Shown: in pieces, positions 10,938 through 23,687 of the stretch | Layout of the letters: every line of letters starts with the position of its first letter | How positions within the stretch are numbered: position 1 is the stretch's first letter | Origin: Archivesica marissinica | Lineage: Eukaryota > Mollusca > Bivalvia > Venerida > Vesicomyidae | NCBI GenBank assembly: GCA_014843695.1 | Contig: CM026386.1 | Location: 85,551,111 to 85,615,110 of the forward strand | Direction: 5' to 3' | Length of the DNA: 64,000 nucleotides | Notes under the pieces: generated by a model | Databases searched by the model: none | What the model was told of the DNA's origin: nothing | Seen by the model: the letters and a program-made list of their open reading frames with translations, nothing else | Translations under genes and position numbers: made by a program

Positions 10938-11937
10938 NNNNNNNNNNNNNNNNNNNNNNNNNNNNNNNNNNNNNNNNNNNNNNNNNNNNNNNNNNNNNNN
11001 NNNNNNNNNNNNNNNNNNNNNNNNNNNNNNNNNNNNNNNNNNNNNNNNNNNNNNNNNNNNNNNNNNNNNNNNNNNNNNNNNNNNNNNNNNNNNNNNNNNN
11101 NNNNNNNNNNNNNNNNNNNNNNNNNNNNNNNNNNNNNNNNNNNNNNNNNNNNNNNNNNNNNNNNNNNNNNNNNNNNNNNNNNNNNNNNNNNNNNNNNNNN
11201 NNNNNNNNNNNNNNNNNNNNNNNNNNNNNNNNNNNNNNNNNNNNNNNNNNNNNNNNNNNNNNNNNNNNNNNNNNNNNNNNNNNNNNNNNNNNNNNNNNNN
11301 NNNNNNNNNNNNNNNNNNNNNNNNNNNNNNNNNNNNNNNNNNNNNNNNNNNNNNNNNNNNNNNNNNNNNNNNNNNNNNNNNNNNNNNNNNNNNNNNNNNN
11401 NNNNNNNNNNNNNNNNNNNNNNNNNNNNNNNNNNNNNNNNNNNNNNNNNNNNNNNNNNNNNNNNNNNNNNNNNNNNNNNNNNNNNNNNNNNNNNNNNNNN
11501 NNNNNNNNNNNNNNNNNNNNNNNNNNNNNNNNNNNNNNNNNNNNNNNNNNNNNNNNNNNNNNNNNNNNNNNNNNNNNNNNNNNNNNNNNNNNNNNNNNNN
11601 NNNNNNNNNNNNNNNNNNNNNNNNNNNNNNNNNNNNNNNNNNNNNNNNNNNNNNNNNNNNNNNNNNNNNNNNNNNNNNNNNNNNNNNNNNNNNNNNNNNN
11701 NNNNNNNNNNNNNNNNNNNNNNNNNNNNNNNNNNNNNNNNNNNNNNNNNNNNNNNNNNNNNNNNNNNNNNNNNNNNNNNNNNNNNNNNNNNNNNNNNNNN
11801 NNNNNNNNNNNNNNNNNNNNNNNNNNNNNNNNNNNNNNNNNNNNNNNNNNNNNNNNNNNNNNNNNNNNNNNNNNNNNNNNNNNNNNNNNNNNNNNNNNNN
11901 NNNNNNNNNNNNNNNNNNNNNNNNNNNNNNNNNNNNN
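10938..11937. other. Assembly gap of exactly 1000 N
   Basis: Fixed-length placeholder between the right end of the transposon and the 68-bp satellite. The missing sequence should contain the remainder of TM exon B1 and an unknown amount of satellite. Confidence 0.98.
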
Positions 11938-14900
11938 TGCTCTATTCCAGATTGTATTTAGTTGGGAGAGAGTGGACAGGGAGATGTATATATCTTATCC
12001 TCCCATGCTCTATTCCAGATTGTATTTAGTTGGGAGAGAGTGGACAGGGAGATGTATCTTATCCTCTCATGCTCTATTCCAGATTGTATTTAGTTGGGAG
12101 AGAGTGGACGGGGAAATGTATATATCGTATCCTCCCATGCTCCATTCCAGATTGTATTTAGTTGGGAGAGAGTGGACGGGGAGATGTATATATCTTATCT
12201 TCCCATGCTCTATTCCAGATTGTATTTAGTTGGGAGAGAGTGGACGGGGAGATGTATATATCTTATCTTCCCATGCTCTATTCCAGATTGTATTTAGTTG
12301 GGAGAGAGTGGACGGGGAGATGTATATATCTTATCCTCCCATGCTCTATTCCAGATTGTATTTAGTTGGAGAGATTGGAAGGGGAGATGTATATATCTTA
12401 TCCTCCCATGCTCTATTCCAGATTGTATTTAGTTGGGAGAGAGTGGACGGGGAGATGTATATATCTTATCCTCCCATGCTCTATTCCAGATTGTATTTAG
12501 TTGGAGAGAGTGGACAGGAGATGTATTTATCTTATCCTCTCATGCTCTATTCCAGATTGTATTTAGTTGGGAGAGAGTGGACGGGAGATGTATATATCTT
12601 ATCCTCCCATGCTCTATTCCAGATTGTATTTAGTTGGGAGAGAGTGGACGGGGAGATGTATATATCTTATCCTCTCATGCTCTATTCCAGATTGTATTTA
12701 GTTGGGAGAGAGTGGACGGGGAGATGTATCTTATCTTCCCATGCTCTATTCCAGATTGTATTTAGTTGGGAGAGAATGGACAGGGAGATGTATATATCTT
12801 ATCCTCTCATGCTCTATTCCAGATTGTATTTAGTTGGGAGAGTGTGGACAGGGAGATGTATATATCTTATCCTCCATGCTCTATTCCAGATTGTATTTAG
12901 TTGGGAGAGAGTGGACAGGGAGATGTATCTTATCTTCCCATGCTCTATTCCCGATTGTATTTAGTTGGGAGAGAGTGGACAGGGAATGTATATATCTTAT
13001 CTTCCCATGCTCTATTCATATTGTATTTAGTTGGGAGAGAGTGGACAGGGAGATGTATATATCTTATCCTCCCATGCTCTATTCCAGATTGTATTTAGTT
13101 GGGAGAGAGTGGACAGGGAGATGTATATATCTTATCTTCCCATGCTCTATTCCATATTGTATTTAGTTGGGAGAGAGTGGACAGGGAGATGTATATATCT
13201 TATCCTCCCATGCTCTATTCCAGATTGTATTTAGTTGGGAGAGAGTGGACAGGGAGATGTATATTATCCTCTCATGCTCTATTCCAGATTGTATTTAGTT
13301 GGGAGAGAGTGGACAGGGAGATGTATATATCTTATCCTCCCATGCTCTATTCCAGATTGTATTTAGTTGGGAGAGAGTGGACAGGGAGATGTATATATCT
13401 TATCCTCCCATGCTCTATTCCAGATTGTATTTAGTTGGGAGAGAGTGGATGGGGAGATGTATATATCTTATCTTTCCATGCTCTATTCCAGATTGTATTT
13501 AGTTGGGAGAGAGTGGACAGGGAGATGTATATATATTATCTTCCCATGCTCTATTCCAGATTGTATTTAGTTGGGAGAGAGTGGACGGGGAGATGTATAT
13601 ATCTTATCCTCCCATGCTCTATTCCAGATTGTATTTAGTTGGGAGAGAGTGGAGGGGGAGATGTATATCTTATCCTCCCATGCTCTATTCCAGATTGTAT
13701 TTAGTTGGGAGAGTGTGGACAGGGATATTTATATCTTATCCTCCCATGCTCTATTCCAGATTGTATTTAGTTGGGAGAGAGTGGACGGGGAGATGTATAT
13801 ATCTTATTCCCATGCTCTATTCCAGATTGTATTTAGTTGGGAGAGAGTGGACGGGAGATGTATATATCTTATCCTCCCATGCTCTATTCCAGATTGTATT
13901 TAGTTGGGAGAGAGTGGACAGGGAGATGTATATATCTTATCCTCCCATGCTCTATTCCAGATTGTATTTAGTTGGGAGAGAGTGGACAGGGAGATGTATA
14001 TATCTTATCTTCCCATGCTCTATTCCAGATTGTATTTAGTTGGGAGAGAGTGGACAGGGAGATGTATATATCTTATCCTCCCATGCTCTATTCCAGATTG
14101 TATTTAGTTGGGAGAGAGTGGACAGGGAGATGTATCTTATCTTCCCATGCTCTATTCCAGATTGTATTTAGTTGGGAGAGAGTGGACAGGGAGATGTATA
14201 TATCTTATCCTCCCATGCTCTATTCCAGATTGTATTTAGTTGGGAGAGAGTGGACAGGGAGATGTATCTTATCCTCCCATGCTCTATTCCAGATTGTATT
14301 TAGTTGGGAGAGAGTGGACAGGGAGATGTATATATCTTATCCTCCCATGCTCTATTCCAGATTGTATTTAGTTGGGAGAGAGTGGACGGGGAGATGTATA
14401 TATCTTATCCTCCCATGCTCTATTCCAGATTGTATTTAGTTGGGAGAGAGTGGAAGGGGAGATGTATATATCTTATCCTCCCATGCTCTATTCCAGATTG
14501 TATTTAGTTGGGAGAGAGTGGACGGGGAGATGTATATATCTTATCCTCCCATGCTCTATTCCAGATTGTATTTAGTTGGGAGAGAGTGGACGGGGAGATG
14601 TATATATCTTATCCTCCCATGCTCTATTCCAGATTGTATTTAGTTGGGAGAGAGTGGACGGGGAGATGTATATATCTTATCCTCCCATGCTCTATTCCAG
14701 ATTGTATTTAGTTGGGAGAGAGTGGACAGGGAGATGTATATATCTTATCCTCCCATGCTCTATTCCAGATTGTATTTAGTTGGGAGAGAGTGGACAGGGA
14801 GATGTATATATCTTATCCTCCCATGCTCTATTCCAGATTGTATTTAGTTGGGAGAGAGTGGACAGGGAGATGTATATATCTTATCCTCCCATGCTCTATT

Positions 14901-17523
14901 CCAGATTGTATTTAGTTGGGAGAGAGTGGACAGGGAGATGTATCTTATCCTCCCATGCTCTATTCCAGATTGTATTTAGTTGGGAGAGAGTGGACGGGAG
15001 ATGTATATATCTTATCCTCCCATGCTCTATTCCAGATTGTATTTAGTTGGGAGAGAGTGGACAGGGAGATGTATATATCTTATCCTCCCATGCTCTATTC
15101 CAGATTGTATTTAGTTGGGAGAGAGTGGACAGGGAGATGTATATATCTTATCCTCCCATGCTCTATTCCAGATTGTATTTAGTTGGGAGAGAGTGGACAG
15201 GGAGATGTATATATCTTATCCTCCCATGCTCTATTCCAGATTGTATTTAGTTGGGAGAGAGTGGACAGGGAGATGTATATATCTTATCCTCCCATGCTCT
15301 ATTCCAGATTGTATTTAGTTGGGAGAGAGTGGACAGGGAGATGTATATATCTTATCCTCCCATGCTCTATTCCAGATTGTATTTAGTTGGGAGAGAGTGG
15401 ACAGGGAGATGTATATATCTTATCCTCCCATGCTCTATTCCAGATTGTATTTAGTTGGGAGAGAGTGGACAGGGAGATGTATATATCTTATCCTCCCATG
15501 CTCTATTCCAGATTGTATTTAGTTGGGAGAGAGTGGACAGGGAGATGTATATATCTTATCCTCCCATGCTCTATTCCAGATTGTATTTAGTTGGGAGAGA
15601 GTGGACAGGGAGATGTATCTTATCTTCCCATGCTCTATTCCAGATTGTATTTAGTTGGGAGAGAGTGGACAGGGAGATGTATATATCTTATCCTCCCATG
15701 CTCTATTCCAGATTGTATTTAGTTGGGAGAGAGTGGACAGGGAGATGTATATATCTTATCCTCCCATGCTCTATTCCAGATTGTATTTAGTTGGGAGAGA
15801 GTGGACAGGGAGATGTATCTTATCTTCCCATGCTCTATTCCAGATTGTATTTAGTTGGGAGAGAGTGGACAGGGAGATGTATATATCTTATCCTCCCATG
15901 CTCTATTCCAGATTGTATTTAGTTGGGAGAGAGTGGACAGGGAGATGTATATATCTTATCCTCCCATGCTCTATTCCAGATTGTATTTAGTTGGGAGAGA
16001 GTGGACAGGGAGATGTATATATCTTATCCTCCCATGCTCTATTCCAGATTGTATTTAGTTGGGAGAGAGTGGACAGGGAGATGTATATATCTTATCCTCC
16101 CATGCTCTATTCCAGATTGTATTTAGTTGGGAGAGAGTGGACAGGGAGATGTATATATCTTATCCTCCCATGCTCTATTCCAGATTGTATTTAGTTGGGA
16201 GAGAGTGGACAGGGAGATGTATATATCTTATCCTCCCATGCTCTATTCCAGATTGTATTTAGTTGGGAGAGAGTGGACGGGGAGATGTATATATCTTATC
16301 CTCCCATGCTCTATTCCAGATTGTATTTAGTTGGGAGAGAGTGGACAGGGAGATGTATATATCTTATCCTCCCATGCTCTATTCCAGATTGTATTTAGTT
16401 GGGAGAGTGTGGACAGGGAGATGTATATATCTTATCCTCCCATGCTCTATTCCAGATTGTATTTAGTTGGGAGAGAGTGGACAGGGAGATGTATCGTATC
16501 TTCCCATGCTCTATTCCAGATTGTATTTAGTTGGGAGAGAGTGGACAGGAGATGTATATATCTTATCCTCCCATGCTCTATTCCAGATTGTATTTAGTTG
16601 GGAGAGAGTGGACAGGGAGATGTATATATCTTATCCTCCCATGCTCTATTCCAGATTGTATTTAGTTGGGAGAGAGTGGACAGGGAGTTATCTTATCTTC
16701 CCATGCTCTATTCCAGATTGTATTTAGTTGGGAGAGAGTGGACAGGGAGATGTATATATCTTATCCTCCCATGCTCTATTCCAGATTGTATTTAGTTGGG
16801 AGAGAGTGGACGGGGAGATGTATATATCTTATCCTCCCATGCTCTATTCCAGATTGTATTTAGTTGGGAGAGAGTGGACGGGGAGATGTATATATCTTAT
16901 CCTCCCATGCTCTATTCCAGATTGTATTTAGTTGGGAGAGAGTGGACAGGGAGATGTATATATCTTATCCTCCCATGCTCTATTCCAGATTGTATTTAGT
17001 TGGGAGAGAGTGGACAGGGAGATGTATCTTATCTTCCCATGCTCTATTCCAGATTGTATTTAGTTGGGAGAGAGTGGACAGGGAGATGTATATATCTTAT
17101 CCTCCCATGCTCTATTCCAGATTGTATTTAGTTGGGAGAGAGTGGACAGGGAGATGTATCTTATCCTCTCATGCTCTATTCCAGATTGTATTTAGTTGAG
17201 AGAGAGTGGACGGGGAGATGTATATATCTTATCCTCCCATGCTCTATTCCAGATTGTATTTAGTTGGGAGAGAGTGGACGGGGAGATGTATATATCTTAT
17301 CCTCCCATGCTCTATTCCAGATTGTATTTAGTTGGAGAGAGTGGACGGGGAGATGTATATATCTTATCCTCCCATGCTCTATTCCAGATTGTATTAGTTG
17401 GGAGAGAGTGACAGGGAGATGTATTTATCTTATCCTACCATGCTCTATTCCAGATTGTATTTAGTTGGAGAGAGTGGACGGGAGATGTATATATCTTATC
17501 CTCCCATGCTCTATTCCAGATTG
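11938..17523. repeat. 68-bp satellite array
   Basis: About 82 units of 68 bp; core segments CCAGATTGTATTTAGTTGGG and AGAGAGTGGACAGGGAGATG followed by a pyrimidine-rich part. Variants: GGACAGGG versus GGACGGGG, loss of one TATA step (64-bp units) and single-base drops. The central part (about 14500-16500) is the most uniform and the ends the most variable, as expected from unequal exchange. The left edge is in the N gap; the right edge fuses to a 31-bp array with no spacer. Confidence 0.98.
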
Positions 17524-18373
17524 TATACATATTGGTACCATACATACAATGCTTTATACATATTGGTACCATACATACAATGTTTTATACATAATGGTAC
17601 CATACATACAATGCTGTATACATATTGGTACCATACATACAATGCTGTATACATAATGGTACCATACATACAATGCTGTATACATATTAGTACCATACAT
17701 ACAATGCTATATACATATTGGTACCATACAACAATACTTATATATATTGGTACCATACATACAATGCTGTATACATATTGGTACCATACATACAATGCTA
17801 TATACATATTGGTACCATACATACAATGTTTTATACATATTGGTACCATACATACAATGTTATATACATATTGGTACCATACATACAATATTGTATACAT
17901 ATTGGTACCATACATACAATGCTTTATACATATTGGTACCATACATACAATGCTGTATACATATTGGTACCATACATACACTATTGTATACATATTGGTA
18001 CCATACATACAATGTTATATACATATTGGTACCATACATACAATATTGTATACATATTGGTACTATACATACAATGCTTTATACATATTGGTACCATACA
18101 TACAATGCTGTATACATATTGGTGCCATACATACAATGCTGTATACATATTGGTACCATACATACAATGCTGTATACATATTGGTACCATACATACAATG
18201 CTTTATACATATTGGTACCATACATACAATGCTGTATACATATTGGTACCATACATACAATGCTTTATACATATTGGTACCATACATACAATACTGTATA
18301 CATATTGGTACCATACATACAATACTGTATACATATTGGTACCATACATACAATGCTTTATACATATTGGTAC
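17524..18373. repeat. 31-bp minisatellite, array 2
   Basis: About 27 units of the monomer of 1782-3150. It begins inside a 68-bp unit at a shared TGTAT. The flank after the array (18374-18490) is a diverged homologue of the flanks after arrays 1 and 3, leading into a TM exon. Confidence 0.96.
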
Positions 18374-18490
18374 AATAATTATATATGCCCCAATTGTATG
18401 TATTAAAATTAATGTTGTCTTTTGAAAACAATGAACTTGATGTTCTGTTAAAATTTCCAGGACTTTCATTGAAAGAGTAACGAAACTTAC

Positions 18491-18598
18491 CTTGTTTTTT
18501 TATAATGACATACACTATAACAGCGATTATTGCAAGAACACATATTGATCCGATTACAATGCCAAGTATTGCATAAGTAGAGAGACTGCAGTTAGGTT
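18491..18598 (-). CDS. Transmembrane exon C of an unidentified membrane protein (partial gene)
   Basis: Internal exon on the minus strand; acceptor TTTTTTAG|AACC at 18599 and donor CAAG|GTAAGTTTCG at 18490; phase 1 on both sides, 108 nt. The peptide reads PNCSLSTYAILGIVIG, then a hydrophobic run to about residue 31 and a basic end (KKQ), typical of a single-pass span with a positively charged cytoplasmic edge. LSTYAILGIVIG is clearly related to LSTFAIVGIVIG of exon A2. Same placement beside a 31-bp array as exons B1 and B2. Function unknown. Confidence 0.62.
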
Positions 18599-18661
18599 CT
18601 AAAAACAAAACAAAAGAACATATACTTTATTTATTTTACAACAATTGTGAAGCAAGTTTTA

Positions 18662-18812
18662 ACAACTTATATTAATCACTCTCGTTGGCTCGGATGAAAG
18701 CGTATATGTGGTCATTCATGTGGGAGGAAACCGGAGAAAACCCACCGTCCGATCTGGCGACCATTGTACCATCTCACATACTTTCTTGTCCGAGGATCGA
18801 ACCCTTGGTGAG
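18662..18812 (-). repeat. tRNA-derived SINE (truncated), same family as 57712-57905
   Basis: Minus strand: GGGTTCGATCCTCGG (B box), GTATGTGAGATGGTAC, GGTGGGTTTTCTCCGG and a TCCTCCCAC motif, then GAGAGTGATTAATATAAG at the 3' end. It aligns over about 140 bp with the plus-strand SINE at 57712. The central GGTTTTCTCC...CTCCCAC block resembles conserved SINE domains reported across metazoans. Confidence 0.75.
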
Positions 18813-18823
18813 AAGCGAAACAA

Positions 18824-19030
18824 AAGATTGCTATCGACTATTCCCTGCAAGAATTGTTGATAGTCAGACAGGGAGTTTGTAGAACCAGTGTGGACAAACT
18901 GCTGAGGGGCATGACTCAATGCTCGGCACAACTTAAGATTGCTACCGACTATTCCCTGCAAGAATTGTTGATAGTCAGACAGGGAGTTTGTAGAACCAGT
19001 GTGGACAAACTGCTGAGGGGCATTGACTCA
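18824..19030. repeat. 111-bp direct tandem duplication
   Basis: Two nearly identical copies (from 18824 and 18935), both starting AAGATTGCTA and sharing GATAGTCAGACAGGGAGTTT. Confidence 0.85.
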
Positions 19031-19935
19031 ATATGAACTTGATGACGATCATCTATCTGCTTTGTATTTGGACAGATTAGATGATATGGTGGTACTTCAG
19101 TTGGCTGCGATAGACTCGGGTGCCCTTGCTAGAACCACTGACTTTCCACAAGTCAGCTGGATAGCTGAAAGAATTTGACACCCTTCGTGTGATTCAAACA
19201 ATGGTATCGGACACGTTATTTGGTGTAAAGTATAACCACTAATCAATGGAGGCCCAGAGAAAATGTTGATCTTGTGCTACGTACATTCTCACATTATAGA
19301 CTTCATGAAAACTGCCTGAAATCCGGTTTAAATTTTTAATTTTTTAATTATTGGTAATGGCGTCCAGGTGCTTCTGTGAGGGAAAGGGTTAAATGGAGAC
19401 GCTCCTGTGAAACTACAATGCAGTAACATTAAGAGGGCTGTTGTTTGTATGTATCTTATGACATATTAACTCTGTCATACCAATATAGCTATATAACACC
19501 ATTTAAATCAATACAATTATCAGTGGATGTAATCATTATAGAGCAGCTGACCAAACTGACACTGTGTCAATTGGAGAAGTTGGGGCCAATTTTCACAAGT
19601 CCTGTTTGTTTGAATCAATATTATAGAAATCTTGAAATCTTTTTTAGATAAGTAAATTCTCTTTCTGGTGATATTAACTCACTAAGCATTTGAGCAACGA
19701 CGGCCTAAATTAGATACGAGAGCCGCTAATCGACGGCTATTGATATCCTGCTTTCTGAGAGCCGAGTATTATACTGAATCCCGTTATTAACGTCGCATTA
19801 CATTGGCCTAACTTTGGAGGTTTCCTCTACTATTTTCAAAATAGACCAATGAAAACCTAGTTTATAAAGTTATAATCTAACATCCGGGCAAGTTTTCAAA
19901 CAATCTTCACAAAATTTAATACAGAAAATAGCATT
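19031..19935. other. Intergenic stretch without recognised features
   Basis: AT-rich sequence. I see no convincing coding frame, array or element ends. Confidence 0.5.
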
Positions 19936-21222
19936 GAAAATGAAGAGGAAATTTTGATTTTTTGCTACAAGGGCTGCTGACTCCAATGAAAATATGGACA
20001 TTGATATGTTTCGAGACAGTGATGACAGTGACTTTTCTGATTTTAATTCTGACAATCTTCCGAGCGATCTGGAGTTTTCATTCGAAGTTGACTTGCCTCA
20101 ACAGTCGCAGTGGACTTTGAATGACAAGCAATGGGGTAAAAAAGGATTTTAACGATCCACCACCAGGTCGTAAAGAGACTCTAGGAAAAAGGATTTTGTT
20201 TATTTATTCTTCCCACTAAGCCGTATTCAGTTTCTGGTACTGCAGACTAACTTGCATGCCTAACAGAGGAGTGAGTATTTGGTTTAACGCCACTTCAGCA
20301 CAGTTCAGGCTATATCGCGCCAGGTTAAATATATTGTATACAAGATCTAGTTAAAAATATATGTAAATAAAATACATGAATATAGTAAAATTGTAATGAC
20401 GAATGGGAAGCCCCCTGATGGGTAACCCCGTTTATTTCCAAAGCATACATACACAGCAGTATGCAACATACATAATTCATATAAATCAAACATAACAACG
20501 TCTTTCTAATGCTCTTTTTTATATGTTTGAAAAATAGAATGAAAATTTTCCGTATTACACGGTAGCTAGTTTTTAAATGCTAGATGCACCAAACAAATTG
20601 CAACAAAATTTATCAAGATGTAAAAATGTAATGACAAAAAATCATCAGTTGTAAAACTGTATATAAACCAGTTACAATTTATAGAAAAGATGTGATTCTT
20701 TTAAAAATGCAACAATGTATTTAAAATCGACTGTGTCGAAAAGCCCCTTCATTGTCATAACTGTATAATATTTTTGACGAACGAGTGCTAAATCTACACA
20801 GTGAATTAAGATGTGTTCAACATTTATAGAGGAATGGCATGGTATACATCATGGTGGATCCTCTCTTTTTAATACAAATGATTGTGTGAAACGGGTATGG
20901 CCAAGTCTCAGCCGTGACATTACTGTTTCCTCTCTACGGTTAGAGTGATAAACAGAAGATGATTTACCAATGTTTGGTTTAATTAATTGCAGTTTATTGA
21001 ATTGTATGTTATTCCAAGTGGTTTGTCATTTGAAGTAATGTAAGAAAGAATCGATTGTCTAGCATCAGTGTATGGTACATGTATTTGAGAATTTATACAG
21101 TCTAGTTTAAGTGCATCTGTTGCACTTTGATCAGTCATTTCATTGCCACATATATCAATATGACTTGGTATCCAGCAATATATAACATATTTAGTCGATT
21201 TAATATCTGTGTTGCTTAACCC

Positions 21223-21425
21223 ATACCCTGATATATACGTATTTCTACGTGTTATCGGGCACCTGATATATACGTATTTCTACGTGTTATCGGGCACCTG
21301 ATATATACGTATTTCTACGTGTTATCGGGCACCTGATATATACGTATTTCTACGTGTTATCGGGCACCTGATATATACGTATTTCTACGTGTTATCGGGC
21401 ACCTGATATATACGTATATATACGA
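21223..21425. repeat. 35-bp tandem repeat inside the LINE
   Basis: Five to six units with CACCTGATATATACGTATTT followed by CTACGTGTTATCGGG, almost identical to each other. Located in sequence that interrupts the RNase H domain. Confidence 0.9.
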
Positions 21426-22380
21426 CCATACCAGTCACCTGATAAATATGTGTTTTTACGTGTCCGTTTTAAATCCATCATTTTCGCCAATTAAATACGG
21501 CAGAAAAGCGGTCAAAATATGTTTCAGTAAGCAACAAGAATTTATCTATAAATGTCGGAAGCTAAAATGAAAATAAATCTAAAAATAGCAATTACTCATT
21601 CATTAGCTTGCATAAAAATATCTAGGTATTTGGTAAATTTCCACAGTGAAGGCCAATTCATGCGTATGGTCTAAAATTAGAATTGGATTGAAATTAGAAC
21701 ATTTATCACGTGACATTATGATGCATTAAATGGGTTCCGGGGGGGGGTGCAGGTGTTAGCGAAACAAATTTGTTTGAAGTTTGTTGTATGACCACGGCTA
21801 TAGATCAAAGTGCATGTAAGTTATAATGTTATGCAAGCATGGTGTTTTTTTGCTATACAGTATACATGGTCGGAGGGTAATAAAATTTGGGTTCAAAGGT
21901 TTTAATGCTAATTACCGACTAATGTCGGCATGACAACAGTTTGACAGGAAGCATCCAGTTCGAAATACACAGGGCGGTGTCTTAGGAACTTGTTGATATC
22001 AAAGGATGTGTGTTGTAGCCTCATGGAATGGCTAATGTTGCCAGCTAAACAGAGGGTTTGTGGGTGGAGTCTTTAATCAGAAAGTCCAATTGATTTAGGA
22101 AATTGATTTAATAAACTTAGGTTGCCACGCCCTTTTCCATGCACTATTAACTATTAAATAAACAAATATAGTCGAATATAATAATTATTCTCCAAAACCT
22201 GCATGTCCAATATTTACACCTCCATATCTAAGTAAATACTAAAAAGTTTCTTTTAAAAATTATATCGTTGAAAACATCATTTATTTTTCTAAATTTTTTA
22301 TTCTTACAATAAATATATTAAAGTAAGTTTTTATCAGGGAAAACAGAGTTAAACATGATAGGGGTCATTTAATCAGTTTT
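21426..22380. other. Inserted sequence interrupting the LINE RNase H domain
   Basis: About 950 bp between two parts of RNase H (22383 and about 21210). It has a G-run at 21738 and AT-rich tracts. I could not find terminal repeats or coding frames. Confidence 0.4.
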
Positions 22381-23148
22381 TCCTAAGAGTCTGAAAGGAT
22401 CATAAATTTTCTATCACGTGATGCATCAGCAAAATTCAAAGCTAAATCAATAGCCTCTACTTCTGCTGAAAAAATAGAAGTATGATCAGGTAGCCGTAAT
22501 TTAGAAATGTGTAATTTACTGACAGCAGCACAGCCAACTCTGTTGCCGGCTTTAGATCCATCTGTATATATTGGTGTATAATCTGAAAACATGGTTCTAA
22601 TTTCATTTAATTTTGATCTAAACATTAGCAGGTTAGTATATGATTTCAGGTTATCATGAAGTTGTAAAATAACGTTGGGTTTAAACAGGTCAAAAGCAGC
22701 AACATCTGATATAAAAGTTTCATGAACATTGTCAATGTTAAAATCTACGTTTTATGAATAGCTTCCTCAATGCGAAGCGCAAGAGGACGTATCGCCTTTG
22801 ACTTCGCCTCATAGGAAGTTGTATTGCTTAGATCAAACACGACTTTGTACGCTGGACTTCTTGGGTTTGATATAAGTTTAAAAGCATATTGTAGAGATAA
22901 TTTTTCACGCCAGAGGTAAATGGATGGATCATTTGCTTCGATATATAAACTAGCTATTGGTGATGTTCTGAAAGATCCGAGTGCAAGTCGTAAGCCTTGG
23001 TGATGTATTGGGTCAAGTGTTTTGATATATGATGGTCTGGCTGATCCATATAGCCTGGGAACAGGAGTCGATATATTTTGCCTGGTCAGTCAAATAAATA
23101 TTTTAATACCGAGACTGGGTATTATTGAGATTTTGATCATATCAACGT

Positions 23149-23687
23149 CTGGGGAAACTGGATGTATTGTCCGTGTAATTATTGACTCATATTAATTCTA
23201 TTAATAAGCATATTAGCACGTGACTTAATTAATGACGTACTTGAATCGAAAGTGAGGCACTGCAATGTTGATAAAACTTTATAATTGGCCGCCATTGTTT
23301 ACGGGTCAACGGAGCGATAAATAGTTCTAAAAAGTACAATGTGCGTCTGATTTGACATATTTACTCAATATTTAAGTCGTCCTTAGTTCAATTACGCCGA
23401 ATTGACCCACTTCCATCTAAACGTAATATTTAAAATCTGCCATCTCGTCGATATAACACAGAAACGGGGCATTATATGTTTGCAATGTAAATGAGTCTAC
23501 GGGAGCATTCGTGTATATTCGGAAATGATCGTGTATAATCGTGCCTGTTCGGCGATTTCCGATAGAATTCCGTTTCTATATTTAGCGATATTATCTTGTA
23601 GAGAATAGTTGTCGTTTTTCAAATCTACACCCTCATAAAAGAGGGTGTAAGTAGGTGGTGCTACGATCGGAAATCCAGTTTCCCCAG
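23149..23687. mobile_element. Insertion with 15-bp terminal inverted repeats within the LINE
   Basis: Ends CTGGGGAAACTGGAT and its exact complement ATCCAGTTTCCCCAG about 540 bp apart, between two adjacent RT segments of the LINE. Target duplication not recognised; superfamily unknown. Confidence 0.5.

Noticed and set aside
10889..12229. Open frames crossing the N gap
   Set aside because: Composed mainly of N; no information.
11938..17464. Dozens of 67-codon frames starting MGESG
   Set aside because: Each is three 68-bp units read until a fixed stop; identical frames recur every unit.
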